Shown here: piece after piece, positions 1 to 12,243 of the stretch | How positions within the stretch are numbered: the stretch's first letter is position 1 | Layout of the letters: every line of letters begins with the position of its first letter | Assembly: GCF_021441885.1 (NCBI RefSeq) | Contig: NZ_CP090438.1 | Coordinates: forward strand, 3,513,653 to 3,577,652 | Length of the DNA: 64,000 bases | Direction of reading: 5' to 3' | Source: Vibrio maritimus | GTDB taxonomy: Bacteria; Pseudomonadota; Gammaproteobacteria; Enterobacterales; Vibrionaceae | Made by a program: the position numbers and the translations under genes | The notes under the pieces: generated by a model | What the model was told of the DNA's origin: nothing | The model's input: only the letters and a program-made list of their open reading frames with translations | The model's database searches: none

Positions 1-6
1 AGATTC

Positions 7-34
7 AAAAAAGCCTCGTCGTTAGACGAGGCTT
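7..34 (-). terminator. Rho-independent terminator of the rRNA operon
   Basis: A perfect 10-bp stem (11-20 with 25-34) and a 4-base loop are followed, reading the minus strand, by a T run. It lies just after tRNA-Asp and ends the rrn transcript. Confidence 0.9.
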
Positions 35-43
35 CTTAATAAG

Positions 44-120
44 TGGCGGAGTGGACGGGACTCGAACCCGCGACCCCCGGCGTGACAGGCCGGTATTCTA
101 ACCAACTGAACTACCACTCC
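44..120 (-). tRNA. tRNA-Asp (anticodon GTC)
   Basis: A 77-base cloverleaf on the minus strand starts GGAGTGGTAG, has anticodon GTC, the GGTTCGAGTCC T-loop and an encoded CCA end. It is the distal tRNA of the rRNA operon, after 5S, and reads Asp GAC/GAU codons. Confidence 0.97.
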
Positions 121-175
121 GCAGTGGTCTATTTAAAGTCTTATCTAAATCGTGCTTTAAACAGATAATGTTCAA

Positions 176-294
176 AGCCTGGCGATGTCCTACTCTCACA
201 TGGGGAAGCCCCACACTACCATCGGCGCTATTGCGTTTCACTTCTGAGTTCGGCATGGGATCAGGTGGGTCCACAACGCTATGGTCGCCAAGCA
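176..294 (-). rRNA. rrf: 5S ribosomal RNA
   Basis: The minus strand reads as a gammaproteobacterial 5S RNA: CTTGGCGACCATAGCG near the 5' end, the conserved CCGAACTCAGAAGTGAAACG block, and complementary ends. Exact ends are uncertain by a few bases. It lies 90 bases after 23S and is co-transcribed with it. Confidence 0.95.
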
Positions 295-383
295 AATTCT
301 TTAATTCGGAAAACTGATTTTAAAAGTTCTGAACTCACATTCAATGTTCTACTTTGAGTCCATCAAAACCCTTTGGGTGTTGT

Positions 384-3272
<2,889 letters not shown>

Positions 3273-3486
3273 TACAACCCCAAAGAGTTTCAGATGAAAC
3301 CATGAGATTGTTTAATCAAACAACCAAAGTTGTCTGCAATTTTTATACATGATGCAGACTCGATTTTGCCGTACTCAAATTCCAAGAACACTTGAATGTG
3401 TGTTGGTACCTAAATGATTAAATCATCTAGGATTTGAGAACTTTTAATTGAATAACATTAATCAAATGTTATTCGTCAGCTTTCCA

Positions 3487-3500
3487 AATTTTTAAAGAGC
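3487..3500 (-). promoter_or_regulatory. boxA antitermination site before 23S
   Basis: The minus strand reads GCTCTTTAAAAATT, matching the rrn boxA core (GCTCTTTAA), in the spacer between the tRNA cluster and 23S. The remaining spacer (3273-3552) holds no gene that I can see. Confidence 0.65.
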
Positions 3501-3552
3501 TAGTTTCTTTCGAAACCATTTTTAAGAACACTTCAGCAAATGTGCTTAAAGA

Positions 3553-3628
3553 TGGTGGGCGATACCGGGCTCGAACCAGTGACCCCCTCCTTGTAAGGGA
3601 GGTGCTCTCCCAACTGAGCTAATCGCCC
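3553..3628 (-). tRNA. tRNA-Val (anticodon TAC)
   Basis: A 76-base cloverleaf starting GGGCGATTAGCTCAG, anticodon TAC, CCA encoded. It is the last of four tRNAs in the 16S-23S spacer in transcription order. Confidence 0.97.
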
Positions 3629-3658
3629 ACGAAAGTCATTCCGTGGAATGTTCAAGAA

Positions 3659-3734
3659 TGGTGGAGCTAAGCAGGATCGAACTGCTGACCTCCTGCGTGC
3701 AAGGCAGGCGCTCTCCCAGCTGAGCTATAGCCCC
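3659..3734 (-). tRNA. tRNA-Ala (anticodon TGC)
   Basis: A 76-base cloverleaf starting GGGGCTATAGCTCAGC, anticodon TGC, CCA encoded. It is the third tRNA in the 16S-23S spacer. Confidence 0.97.
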
Positions 3735-3763
3735 ATTTCTTGAGAGTTCCTTCAAAGAAGGAA

Positions 3764-3839
3764 TGGTGGGTCGTGCAGGATTCGAACCTGCGACCAATTG
3801 ATTAAAAGTCAACTGCTCTACCAACTGAGCTAACGACCC
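3764..3839 (-). tRNA. tRNA-Lys (anticodon TTT)
   Basis: A 76-base cloverleaf starting GGGTCGTTAGCTCAG, anticodon TTT, CCA encoded. It is the second tRNA in the 16S-23S spacer. Confidence 0.97.
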
Positions 3840-3841
3840 AA

Positions 3842-3917
3842 TGGTATCCCGTAGGGGAGTCGAACCCCTGTTACCGCCGTGAAAGGGCGGTGTCCTAGGC
3901 CTCTAGACGAACGGGAC
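3842..3917 (-). tRNA. tRNA-Glu (anticodon TTC)
   Basis: A 76-base cloverleaf starting GTCCCGTTCGTCTAG, anticodon TTC, CCA encoded. It is the first tRNA after 16S, only 2 bases from tRNA-Lys. The Glu-Lys-Ala-Val order is a known Vibrio rrn spacer type. Confidence 0.97.
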
Positions 3918-4006
3918 ACTAAGTTGTAAGTGTTGGGCACTTACATTATCTCTTTACATCATAAACCATCAATCTGTGTGAACACTCATCGCAATAATCT
4001 TTCGTA

Positions 4007-5558
<1,552 letters not shown>

Positions 5559-5741
5559 AAGATTTTGTCGGCTCAATGAATACTGAACATTACATAAGTA
5601 ATGTTTGAATTGACTGTGCTGAATCTTTCGATTCAATGGTCACTTCGTTTCATTGAAACCTAATTTGATACCGCTCTTTATTAAGAGAAATATCTAATTT
5701 GATTATCATCAACGAGTGCCCACACAGATTGATAGGTTTAT

Positions 5742-5754
5742 ATTGTTAAAGAGC
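5742..5754 (-). promoter_or_regulatory. rrn leader boxA
   Basis: The minus strand reads GCTCTTTAACAAT, an exact match to the rrn boxA (NusB/S10 antitermination) core. It lies in the transcribed leader about 190 bases before 16S. Confidence 0.85.
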
Positions 5755-5786
5755 TTGTTTCAAAGCTTCCCTTGAAACGGACGGCC

Positions 5787-5814
5787 ATTTTAGCGAGATA
5801 AGTTTTCGTGTCAA
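5787..5814 (-). promoter_or_regulatory. rrn promoter P2
   Basis: On the minus strand, -35 TTGACA (5809-5814) and -10 TAAAAT (5787-5792) are separated by 16 bases. It lies 95 bases downstream of the stronger P1, the usual tandem rrn arrangement. Confidence 0.75.
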
Positions 5815-5911
5815 CCACTTTTTTCAACTTATTTTGCTAAGCTTCTTAGAAGCTTGTGACCTTCTGACTCGTTGGGGATTTCGTTGTCCTTTCCCGTGTC
5901 AGCGAGGGGGC

Positions 5912-5939
5912 ATTATAGAGATCGAAATCACATTGGCAA
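5912..5939 (-). promoter_or_regulatory. rrn promoter P1 with UP-like element
   Basis: On the minus strand, -35 TTGCCA (5934-5939) and a perfect -10 TATAAT (5912-5917) are 16 bases apart, followed by a C-rich discriminator (GCCCCCTCG). The A/T tracts just upstream (5950-5990) look like an UP element. The GC-rich discriminator suggests stringent (ppGpp) control; this is inference from family knowledge. Between this promoter and 16S (5559-5911) I see only leader RNA, including a hairpin at 5586-5605. Confidence 0.88.
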
Positions 5940-6058
5940 TACCCTAAATGCAGTTTTTTCGCATTTTTTGTTTGCATGGTCATTTTTTGTGCTTTAGCGC
6001 TGTAAATTACTGCAATAACTCGCCAAAATAGCTCCATTCCACAGATTTAGAGACTGAT

Positions 6059-6607
6059 ATGACTTCAATTCGCAGTTACAAGGGCATTGAGCCACAATTA
6101 GACAGCTCCGTCTATATAGATGAAACCAGTGTTATCGTCGGCGATGTCCGCTTTGGTAAAGATGCCAGTGTTTGGCCCCTAGTGTCGGCGCGTGGTGATG
6201 TGAACCATATAGAAATAGGTGAGCGCACTAATATCCAAGACAACAGTGTATTGCACGTTACCCATAAGAATGCGGAAAACCCTGAAGGCTACCCATTACT
6301 CATAGGTAATGACGTTACTATCGGTCATAAGGTAATGCTGCATGGCTGCATCATCAAAGATAGGGTTCTTGTGGGTATGGGGAGCATCGTACTTGATGGC
6401 GCAACCATTGAGTCCGATGTGATGATAGGAGCAGGTTCGCTGGTGCCACCTAATAAAGTTTTAGAAAGCGGCTACCTCTATGTAGGCAGTCCGGTCAAAC
6501 AGGCTCGTCCTTTAACCGATAAAGAAAGAGCCTTTTTGCTGCGCTCTGCCAATAACTATGTGCAGAACAAAAATGACTATATGCAGGAAGTAACGATCAT
6601 TCGTTAG
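6059..6607 (+). CDS. yrdA: Gamma-type carbonic anhydrase-like protein YrdA
   Basis: A 182-residue left-handed beta-helix protein of the gamma carbonic anhydrase family. Hexapeptide repeats run through residues 15-150. Candidate zinc ligands are His66/His69, His90 and His95; the five-residue spacing of the last two matches the family. E. coli YrdA binds zinc, but its cellular reaction is unsettled, so activity is inferred. It is divergent from the rRNA operon, as yrdA is in E. coli, and its stop overlaps the convergent yrdB stop by 4 bases. Confidence 0.9.
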   Translation: MTSIRSYKGIEPQLDSSVYIDETSVIVGDVRFGKDASVWPLVSARGDVNHIEIGERTNIQDNSVLHVTHKNAENPEGYPLLIGNDVTIGHKVMLHGCIIKDRVLVGMGSIVLDGATIESDVMIGAGSLVPPNKVLESGYLYVGSPVKQARPLTDKERAFLLRSANNYVQNKNDYMQEVTIIR

Positions 6608-6867
6608 TTAATGATAATGCGTCCCTGTTCATCGAAAGCCTCATCTTCAACGAGGCTTTCAGCTATCTCTTCTATATCAAAGCGCGCCGCTTCAAACTGC
6701 TCTAAGGCGTTTTCCTTGGAAACCTCACTGGAGTTATTAAGCTTACCCAGCTTGTCCAGACTCACCAAACAGATAATCAACATTCCAGCCTGCTGAGCAT
6801 GAAACTCAACCATGCCGGCTTCCTCATTCCAAGTAAGCTGGTCAGAAAACAAAATGGACTGATTCAT
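6604..6867 (-). CDS. yrdB: DUF1488 family protein YrdB
   Basis: An 87-residue acidic protein of the DUF1488/YrdB family, function unknown. It has no signal peptide or membrane segment and is full length for the family. It is the last gene of a minus-strand cluster (tsaC, hemF, aroE, yrdB), 4 bases after aroE, so probably translated from the same mRNA. The yrdA-yrdB-aroE neighbourhood is also seen in enterobacteria. Confidence 0.85.
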   Translation of the reverse strand: MNQSILFSDQLTWNEEAGMVEFHAQQAGMLIICLVSLDKLGKLNNSSEVSKENALEQFEAARFDIEEIAESLVEDEAFDEQGRIIIN

Positions 6868-6871
6868 TCGA

Positions 6872-7699
6872 TTAACCTTCTAGGTTCTTTCTTAGTTCTC
6901 GCAAGATCTGCTTAGTGCCTGGCCTCAAGCCTCGCCATAACATGAAGCTTTCGGCTGCTTGCCCCACTAGCATACCTAAACCATCATAAGCGAATCTTGC
7001 GCCAGAGTCCTTAGCCCATTGATTGAATGTCGTGAGCCCTTGACCATAAGTCATGTCATAACTCACGGTGTGGTTAGCAAAGATAGCACTGCTAACATCA
7101 GGAAGCTGTTTGTAGAGGCTGGTAGAAGAAGAGTTGATGACCACATCATAGGCGTTTGCAATATCGCTCATTGGAACTGCTGCAATTGGGCCAAACTCAT
7201 CAAAAAGCTCAGAGAGCTGCTGTGCTTTTTCAAAAGTACGGTTGGTGATGGTTATAGATGCGGGCTTTTGATCGAGAAGTGGCTTGAGAACACCTCGAGC
7301 AGCACCACCAGCACCAATCACTAAGATAGATGCGCCTTCTAGCTGAACTTGGTGTTGTAGCAGATCTTGAACCAAGCCTTCGCCGTCGGTGTTATCTCCA
7401 ATGATTTCGCCGTCATCGAGTTTCTTGAGTGTATTGACCGCGCCAGCAAGCTGCGCGCGTTCGGTCAGACGACCAGCGAACTGATAAGCGTCTTCTTTAA
7501 ATGGTGCGGTAATGTTGCACCCTTTGCCACCCGATAGAAAAAAGTCCGTTGCTGCTTGCTTGAAGCCTTCAGGTTCTGGTTCTTGGCGACCATACTCTAG
7601 GTTTTGCGAGGTTTGTCGTGCGAAAAGTGTATGAATATACGGTGACTTACTTTGTGAAATGGGGTTACCAAATACAACGTACTGATCGGGCTTGCTCAT
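6872..7699 (-). CDS. aroE: Shikimate dehydrogenase (NADP+)
   Basis: A 275-residue enzyme that reduces 3-dehydroshikimate to shikimate with NADPH in aromatic amino acid synthesis. Substrate-binding Ser15 and Ser17 sit in the GNPISQSKS motif; the catalytic lysine is Lys68 in APFKED. The dinucleotide-binding loop GAGGAARG and the NADP-selecting NRTFEKA motif follow near residues 128-155. Length is typical. It lies in the tsaC-hemF-aroE-yrdB cluster; the 116-base gap to hemF could hold its own promoter. Confidence 0.96.
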   Translation of the reverse strand: MSKPDQYVVFGNPISQSKSPYIHTLFARQTSQNLEYGRQEPEPEGFKQAATDFFLSGGKGCNITAPFKEDAYQFAGRLTERAQLAGAVNTLKKLDDGEIIGDNTDGEGLVQDLLQHQVQLEGASILVIGAGGAARGVLKPLLDQKPASITITNRTFEKAQQLSELFDEFGPIAAVPMSDIANAYDVVINSSSTSLYKQLPDVSSAIFANHTVSYDMTYGQGLTTFNQWAKDSGARFAYDGLGMLVGQAAESFMLWRGLRPGTKQILRELRKNLEG

Positions 7700-7777
7700 G
7701 TCTGTGCCTACTGTCCTTGCCTAATGGGTGCCGAAAGGTATAGCTCGACACTATCATTTCGACACACATTCGCCAAG

Positions 7778-7807
7778 TTGAACCATGGCTATTTGAACTG
7801 TGGCTAT
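7778..7807. repeat. Two adjacent 15-bp direct repeats
   Basis: TTGAACCATGGCTAT (7778-7792) is followed immediately by TTGAACTGTGGCTAT (7793-7807), with two mismatches. It lies in the hemF-aroE intergenic gap, just after hemF ends. It may be a local duplication or a paired binding site; role unknown. Confidence 0.5.
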
Positions 7808-7815
7808 CCGCTCAA

Positions 7816-8721
7816 TTACCACTCTCTAGGTTGTAGATAGTCGCTATACAGCTTCGCCTCGGCACTTCCCTCTTCTGGTTGGTAACTGTATTCCCAACGA
7901 GCCAATGGAGGCATCGACATCAGAATGGACTCTGTACGGCCGCCACTTTGCAAGCCAAACAGCGTCCCACGATCATAAACAAGATTAAACTCTACATAGC
8001 GTCCGCGACGATACAATTGGAAATTGCGCTCGCGTTCACCATAAGACTCATCTTTGCGCTTCTCGACTATAGGCAAGTAAGCATCGGTATACCCATTACC
8101 TACCGCCTGCATGTAGGCAAATGAGCGCTCAAATCCCCACTGGTTGAGATCATCAAAGAATAAGCCACCTACACCACGAGTTTCATTTCGATGCGGCAAG
8201 AAGAAGTAATCATCACACCACTTCTTATGCTCTGCATAGACTTCTTCGCCAAATGGCTGACAGATTTGCTTAGCGGTATCATGCCAGTGCTGGCAATCCT
8301 CTTCGAACGGATAAAAAGGTGTCAGGTCAAAGCCTCCACCAAACCACCAAATCGGATCTTCTCCCTCTTTTTCTGCAATAAAAAAGCGCACATTGGCATG
8401 TGAGGTAGGGATATAAGGGTTTTTAGGGTGAATCACTAGCGAAACCCCCATCGCTTCAAACTTACGCCCGGCTAGCTCTGGTCGGTGAGCCGTTGCGGAA
8501 GCGGGCATCTTGTCGCCAAACACGTGTGAGAAGTTCACGCCGCCTTGCTCAAACACGTGGCCGTCTTTCATCACTCGACTGCGACCACCGCCACCTTGCT
8601 CTCGTTGCCACTCATCTTGTTGAAAGGTAGCGACACCGTCTTGTTGCTCTAGCTTTTGGCAGATATCGTCTTGAAGCTGAAGTAGAAACGCTTTGACTTG
8701 ATGTTTATCGACTTGCTGCAC
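7816..8721 (-). CDS. hemF: Oxygen-dependent coproporphyrinogen III oxidase
   Basis: A 301-residue cytosolic enzyme that decarboxylates coproporphyrinogen III to protoporphyrinogen IX using O2, the aerobic heme route. Recognisable blocks are GGGGRSRVM, HPKNPYIPTSHANVRFF, WWFGGGFDLTPFYPFEED, and RRGRYVEFNLVYDRGT. Full length. It starts 9 bases after tsaC ends, so the two are likely co-translated. Confidence 0.97.
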   Translation of the reverse strand: MQQVDKHQVKAFLLQLQDDICQKLEQQDGVATFQQDEWQREQGGGGRSRVMKDGHVFEQGGVNFSHVFGDKMPASATAHRPELAGRKFEAMGVSLVIHPKNPYIPTSHANVRFFIAEKEGEDPIWWFGGGFDLTPFYPFEEDCQHWHDTAKQICQPFGEEVYAEHKKWCDDYFFLPHRNETRGVGGLFFDDLNQWGFERSFAYMQAVGNGYTDAYLPIVEKRKDESYGERERNFQLYRRGRYVEFNLVYDRGTLFGLQSGGRTESILMSMPPLARWEYSYQPEEGSAEAKLYSDYLQPREW

Positions 8722-8730
8722 AGGGTCTCC

Positions 8731-9288
8731 TTAACCTTGTCTTAGTACTTTTAAGGTGCGCGCATCGCGGATTTCACTAGGCTTGTTTCGACCGCCGGTT
8801 TCACCCTCGAGAATAGCCACTAATCGGTCACCGAGCTGCTCTTTCACTTCTTCTGTCGTCATGCATGATGGCATACCGGAAAGGTTAGCACTGGTTGAGG
8901 TAATCGGCTTGCCGTAGGCCAAACACAGCTTTTGCACCAGTTGATGGTCGGTCACGCGCACCGCAATGGTATCAAAAGCACCGCTTAACCAAGAAGAGAC
9001 ACGAGAGCTGGCTGGCATGATCCAGGTATAAGGCCCTGGCCAGGTCTGTTGAACACTCTCAAGCTGTTGCTGCGTTAGTTGTGTTTCATCTATATAGGGA
9101 CGCAGCTGTTCAAAATTGGCCGCGATGAGGATAAGACCTTTCTCTACCGGACGCTCTTTTACTGCCAGCAGTTTTTCAATCGCCTTAGTATCATCAGGGT
9201 CACATCCAACACCGAACACACCTTCCGTTGGATAAGCAATTACTTCACCGGATTGAAGCGCCGCAACTGTGGTTTGAAAATTATCCAC
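8731..9288 (-). CDS. tsaC: Threonylcarbamoyl-AMP synthase TsaC
   Basis: A 185-residue YrdC/Sua5-family protein. It makes threonylcarbamoyl-AMP from threonine, bicarbonate and ATP, the first step to t6A37 in tRNAs reading ANN codons. The N-terminal substrate pocket motif YPTEGVFGVGCDP, the KERP block and the C-terminal TSTSANLSG motif are present. It has the short TsaC form without the Sua5 extension. It is first gene of the minus-strand cluster and divergent from purE. Confidence 0.93.
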   Translation of the reverse strand: MDNFQTTVAALQSGEVIAYPTEGVFGVGCDPDDTKAIEKLLAVKERPVEKGLILIAANFEQLRPYIDETQLTQQQLESVQQTWPGPYTWIMPASSRVSSWLSGAFDTIAVRVTDHQLVQKLCLAYGKPITSTSANLSGMPSCMTTEEVKEQLGDRLVAILEGETGGRNKPSEIRDARTLKVLRQG

Positions 9289-9389
9289 CGAGACTTCCTT
9301 TTATTAAAAGCTAAACAATTATTTTACATTTCAACGGCACTATGCTCAAAAGCCGGGTGAGAATCCAGAAAAAAACACAAAATTCACCC

Positions 9390-9427
9390 ACGCAAACGTT
9401 TTCCTAAGAAAAAAATCCTCGTATAAT
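9390..9427 (+). promoter_or_regulatory. purEK promoter with PurR operator
   Basis: ACGCAAACGTTTTCCT (9390-9405) closely matches the PurR box. A -10 TATAAT follows at 9422-9427, so the operator covers the -35 region. Repression by PurR with hypoxanthine/guanine is inferred from the family. Confidence 0.82.
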
Positions 9428-9471
9428 GCGCGCAAATTAGTCCATTTGCACACGCCTTGAAGGAGCTTCGG

Positions 9472-9957
9472 ATGAAAGTCGGCATTATTATGGGTTCAAA
9501 ATCAGATTGGCCAACCATGAAACTTGCAGCAGAAATGCTGGATCAGTTTGGTGTGGATTATGAAACCAAGGTTGTTTCTGCTCACCGTACACCGCAACTA
9601 CTCGCTGACTACGCGACCTCTGCTAAAGAGCGTGGCATCTCAGTTATCATCGCCGGCGCCGGCGGTGCTGCACACCTTCCAGGTATGGCTGCAGCATTCA
9701 CAAGTGTTCCTGTATTAGGCGTTCCAGTTCAAAGCCGTGCTCTAAAAGGCATGGACTCATTACTGTCTATCGTGCAAATGCCAAAAGGCATTGCGGTTGG
9801 CACACTGGCAATTGGTGAAGCAGGTGCAGCAAATGCTGGTATCCTAGCTGCGCAAATCATTGGTGTTCACGATAATACCGTGATGGAAAAAGTTGAAGCG
9901 TTCCGCAGCCAACAAACAGAAACCGTACTTGCTAATCCAGATCCTTCTGAGGACTAA
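9472..9957 (+). CDS. purE: N5-carboxyaminoimidazole ribonucleotide mutase
   Basis: A 161-residue class I PurE that converts N5-CAIR to CAIR in purine synthesis. The N-terminal GSKSDWPTM motif and SAHRTP are the substrate-binding blocks, and the GAGGAAHLPGM loop is present. I chose the ATG at 9472 because AAGGAG lies 7 bases upstream; an in-frame TTG at 9457 has no such support. purK starts 2 bases after the stop, so the pair is an operon under the PurR-box promoter. Confidence 0.97.
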   Translation: MKVGIIMGSKSDWPTMKLAAEMLDQFGVDYETKVVSAHRTPQLLADYATSAKERGISVIIAGAGGAAHLPGMAAAFTSVPVLGVPVQSRALKGMDSLLSIVQMPKGIAVGTLAIGEAGAANAGILAAQIIGVHDNTVMEKVEAFRSQQTETVLANPDPSED

Positions 9958-9959
9958 TA

Positions 9960-11090
9960 ATGAAACACGTACTGGTTCTAGGGGCCGGACAACTGGCACG
10001 TATGATGTCACTGGCTGGCGCTCCATTGAATATTCAAATCTCCGCATTTGACGTGCGTAGCGAGAATATCGTTCACCCGCTAACACTTGAAGTTTTAGGT
10101 AACGGTCTAGAGCAGGCTATCGCTCAAGCTGATGTGATTACTGCTGAGTTCGAACATATTCCACATGACGTGCTCGCAATCTGTGAGAAGAGTGGCAAGT
10201 TCCTACCTTCGACAGAGGCCATCAAAGCCGGTGGTGACCGTCGCATAGAGAAAGCACTTCTCGACAATGCCGGAGTGAAGAACGCTAAATACGCTGTCAT
10301 CAACACACGCGCTGATTTCGACGCGGCTATTGAGCATGTTGGCCTTCCAATGGTGCTCAAAAGCGCTTTAGGCGGATACGATGGTAAAGGCCAGTGGCGA
10401 TTGAAAACGCTTGATGACGTCGATGCTATCTGGACCGAAATGGCACAGTGCATTGCTGAATCAGACAGCCAAGCCATTGTTGCCGAGGAGTTTGTTCCTT
10501 TCCAACGGGAAGTCTCATTGGTTGGTGCTCGCAATAAGCAAGGTGAGATTGCTATCTATCCACTGGCTGAAAATGTGCACACCGATGGCGTATTGACACT
10601 ATCTACTGCGATTGATGAACGTGAACTTCAAGCACAAGCGGCACAGATGTTTACCGCTGTTGCTGAGTCTCTGGACTATGTGGGTGTACTCGCGCTTGAA
10701 TTCTTCGATGTCAATGGTCAGTTGCTTGTCAACGAGATCGCTCCTCGCGTGCACAACTCTGGGCATTGGACTCAGCAAGGTGCTGATACGTGTCAGTTCG
10801 AAAACCACCTACGCGCAGTATGCGATATGCCGCTGGGCTCGACACAAGCCATTCGCACGACATCAATGGTAAACATTTTGGGTGAAGATACCCTGCCAGA
10901 AGCCGTGCATGCTCTGACTGGCTGCCACGTGCACTGGTATGGTAAAGACAAACGTGCTGGTCGTAAGATGGGTCACATCAATGTGACTGCAGACGACAAA
11001 GCCGCGTTAAAAGCGCAGCTGCTTGCCTTGTCTGAACTCCTAGATGAGACCGCTTTTCCTGCACTTAAACCAGCCGCTGAAGCACTTTAA
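9960..11090 (+). CDS. purK: N5-carboxyaminoimidazole ribonucleotide synthase
   Basis: A 376-residue ATP-grasp enzyme that uses ATP and bicarbonate to carboxylate AIR to N5-CAIR, the substrate of PurE. It has an N-terminal GAGQLARM nucleotide fold, the ATP-grasp core with LKSALGGYDGKGQW and VAEEFVPFQREVS, and metal ligands in ALEFFDVNGQLLVNEIAPR followed by HNSGHWT. Length is normal. It is followed by a strong terminator. Confidence 0.96.
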   Translation: MKHVLVLGAGQLARMMSLAGAPLNIQISAFDVRSENIVHPLTLEVLGNGLEQAIAQADVITAEFEHIPHDVLAICEKSGKFLPSTEAIKAGGDRRIEKALLDNAGVKNAKYAVINTRADFDAAIEHVGLPMVLKSALGGYDGKGQWRLKTLDDVDAIWTEMAQCIAESDSQAIVAEEFVPFQREVSLVGARNKQGEIAIYPLAENVHTDGVLTLSTAIDERELQAQAAQMFTAVAESLDYVGVLALEFFDVNGQLLVNEIAPRVHNSGHWTQQGADTCQFENHLRAVCDMPLGSTQAIRTTSMVNILGEDTLPEAVHALTGCHVHWYGKDKRAGRKMGHINVTADDKAALKAQLLALSELLDETAFPALKPAAEAL

Positions 11091-11112
11091 GCTTGGTTAA
11101 ACGCTAGAATTT

Positions 11113-11139
11113 AAAACGGCTCCCATTGGGAGCCGTTTT
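11113..11139. terminator. Bidirectional terminator between purK and yrdD
   Basis: A perfect 12-bp stem with a 3-base loop (AAAACGGCTCCC / GGGAGCCGTTTT) gives T runs on both strands and serves the convergent purK and yrdD transcripts. Confidence 0.92.
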
Positions 11140-11140
11140 G

Positions 11141-11719
11141 TTATTCGCTTTCTTGCACTTTATGGCAGCGCCTTGACGCGCACTCAAGTACCGTACCTGA
11201 TGCCCGCTTCTTTTCTACCAACAACTCAAAACCACAATACTGACAGTGCCCCTCGACTGGAGGGTGATTAACTGCGAACTTACACTTCGGATACTGATCG
11301 CAGGCATAAAAGGCCTTGCCAAAGCGCGACTTTCTCTCTGTCAGCGCGCCTTTAGCACATTCCGGACAGGAGACCGTCGCTTGGGTTGGTTGCTCTGGCT
11401 CTTCTTGCTTGTTGGGTGATTGAATAAAATGACATTCTGGGTAGTTACTGCAGCCGATAAACATTCCAAATCGTCCTTGGCGCAGCAGTAGCTCTGAGCC
11501 ACAGTCAGGGCACGCTACACCTAACTCTTTGATGATATGACCATCATTTTGATGCAAGGGTTTAATGTAATCGCAGCTAGGGTACTGGTCGCAACCTAGA
11601 AAAGGGCCGTGTTTGCCATTTTTAAGGATCAGCTTACCAGCGTCACATTGAGGACACGGCTCATGATCCAGTGCATGCTCATGAGCCGAGAAAAGTTGAT
11701 TGTCGATTTTACCACTCAT
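11141..11719 (-). CDS. yrdD: Topoisomerase I-type zinc-finger protein YrdD
   Basis: A 192-residue protein made of four C4 zinc-finger repeats like those at the C-terminus of DNA topoisomerase I. Each starts with a CPxC-type pair (CPQC, CPDC, CPEC, CQYC) and closes with a second CxxxxC-type pair about 20 residues on. It has no catalytic topoisomerase domain. It presumably binds single-stranded nucleic acid; its function is unknown. It ends the minus-strand set with dprA and smg. Confidence 0.85.
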   Translation of the reverse strand: MSGKIDNQLFSAHEHALDHEPCPQCDAGKLILKNGKHGPFLGCDQYPSCDYIKPLHQNDGHIIKELGVACPDCGSELLLRQGRFGMFIGCSNYPECHFIQSPNKQEEPEQPTQATVSCPECAKGALTERKSRFGKAFYACDQYPKCKFAVNHPPVEGHCQYCGFELLVEKKRASGTVLECASRRCHKVQESE

Positions 11720-11764
11720 GGTGTTCTCTTAACGCAAGCAACCCAATTGATTGGGCTGGGAGGA

Positions 11765-12241
11765 TTAATGCACCACACCTCGTTCAGCGGTGTAGATGAG
11801 TTCTTCCATGAGAGTGTACGCGTTTTCGTTGCCTGGAACATTGAACAAAACCATTAAAATGATCCATTTCAGGTCATCGAGCTCAAAGTCGTTGGTTTCC
11901 AGTCCCATTACACGGTCGATAACCATTTCACGGGTTTCTGTGGTCAGTACACCAATCTGTTCTAAGAACATCAATAGTCCACGACTTTTCACATCCATGC
12001 GCGTCATTTCTTGAGCAGTGTAGATTCGTGTCGAGGTCGCGGCACTCATCGCAATGGCGGAGTGATTGTCGGTGTTTTGCAGCTCAGCTAGATCCTCAAG
12101 CCATTCGAGTGCCTTGTAGATATCTTTTTGCTTAAAGCCTGCTCTTAACAGCTCATCCTCAAGTTCGTCTTGGTCAACCTGCAGATCTGCATCGCTATGC
12201 ACGTAGGTTTCGAACAGGTACATCAGTATGTCCATCATCAT
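11765..12241 (-). CDS. smg: Smg/DUF494 family protein
   Basis: A 158-residue acidic protein of the DUF494 (Smg) family, whose function is not established. It starts MMMDILMYLFETYV, matching the family start. The ATG lies 2 bases after the dprA stop, with GGAGAGG at the dprA end as ribosome site, so it is translationally linked to dprA. dprA-smg-yrdD is a conserved gammaproteobacterial order. Confidence 0.88.
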   Translation of the reverse strand: MMMDILMYLFETYVHSDADLQVDQDELEDELLRAGFKQKDIYKALEWLEDLAELQNTDNHSAIAMSAATSTRIYTAQEMTRMDVKSRGLLMFLEQIGVLTTETREMVIDRVMGLETNDFELDDLKWIILMVLFNVPGNENAYTLMEELIYTAERGVVH

Positions 12242-12243
12242 AG

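Noticed and set aside
6604..6607. Overlapping stop codons of yrdA and yrdB as a possible frameshift or error
   Set aside because: Both proteins have full family length; this is just tight convergence.
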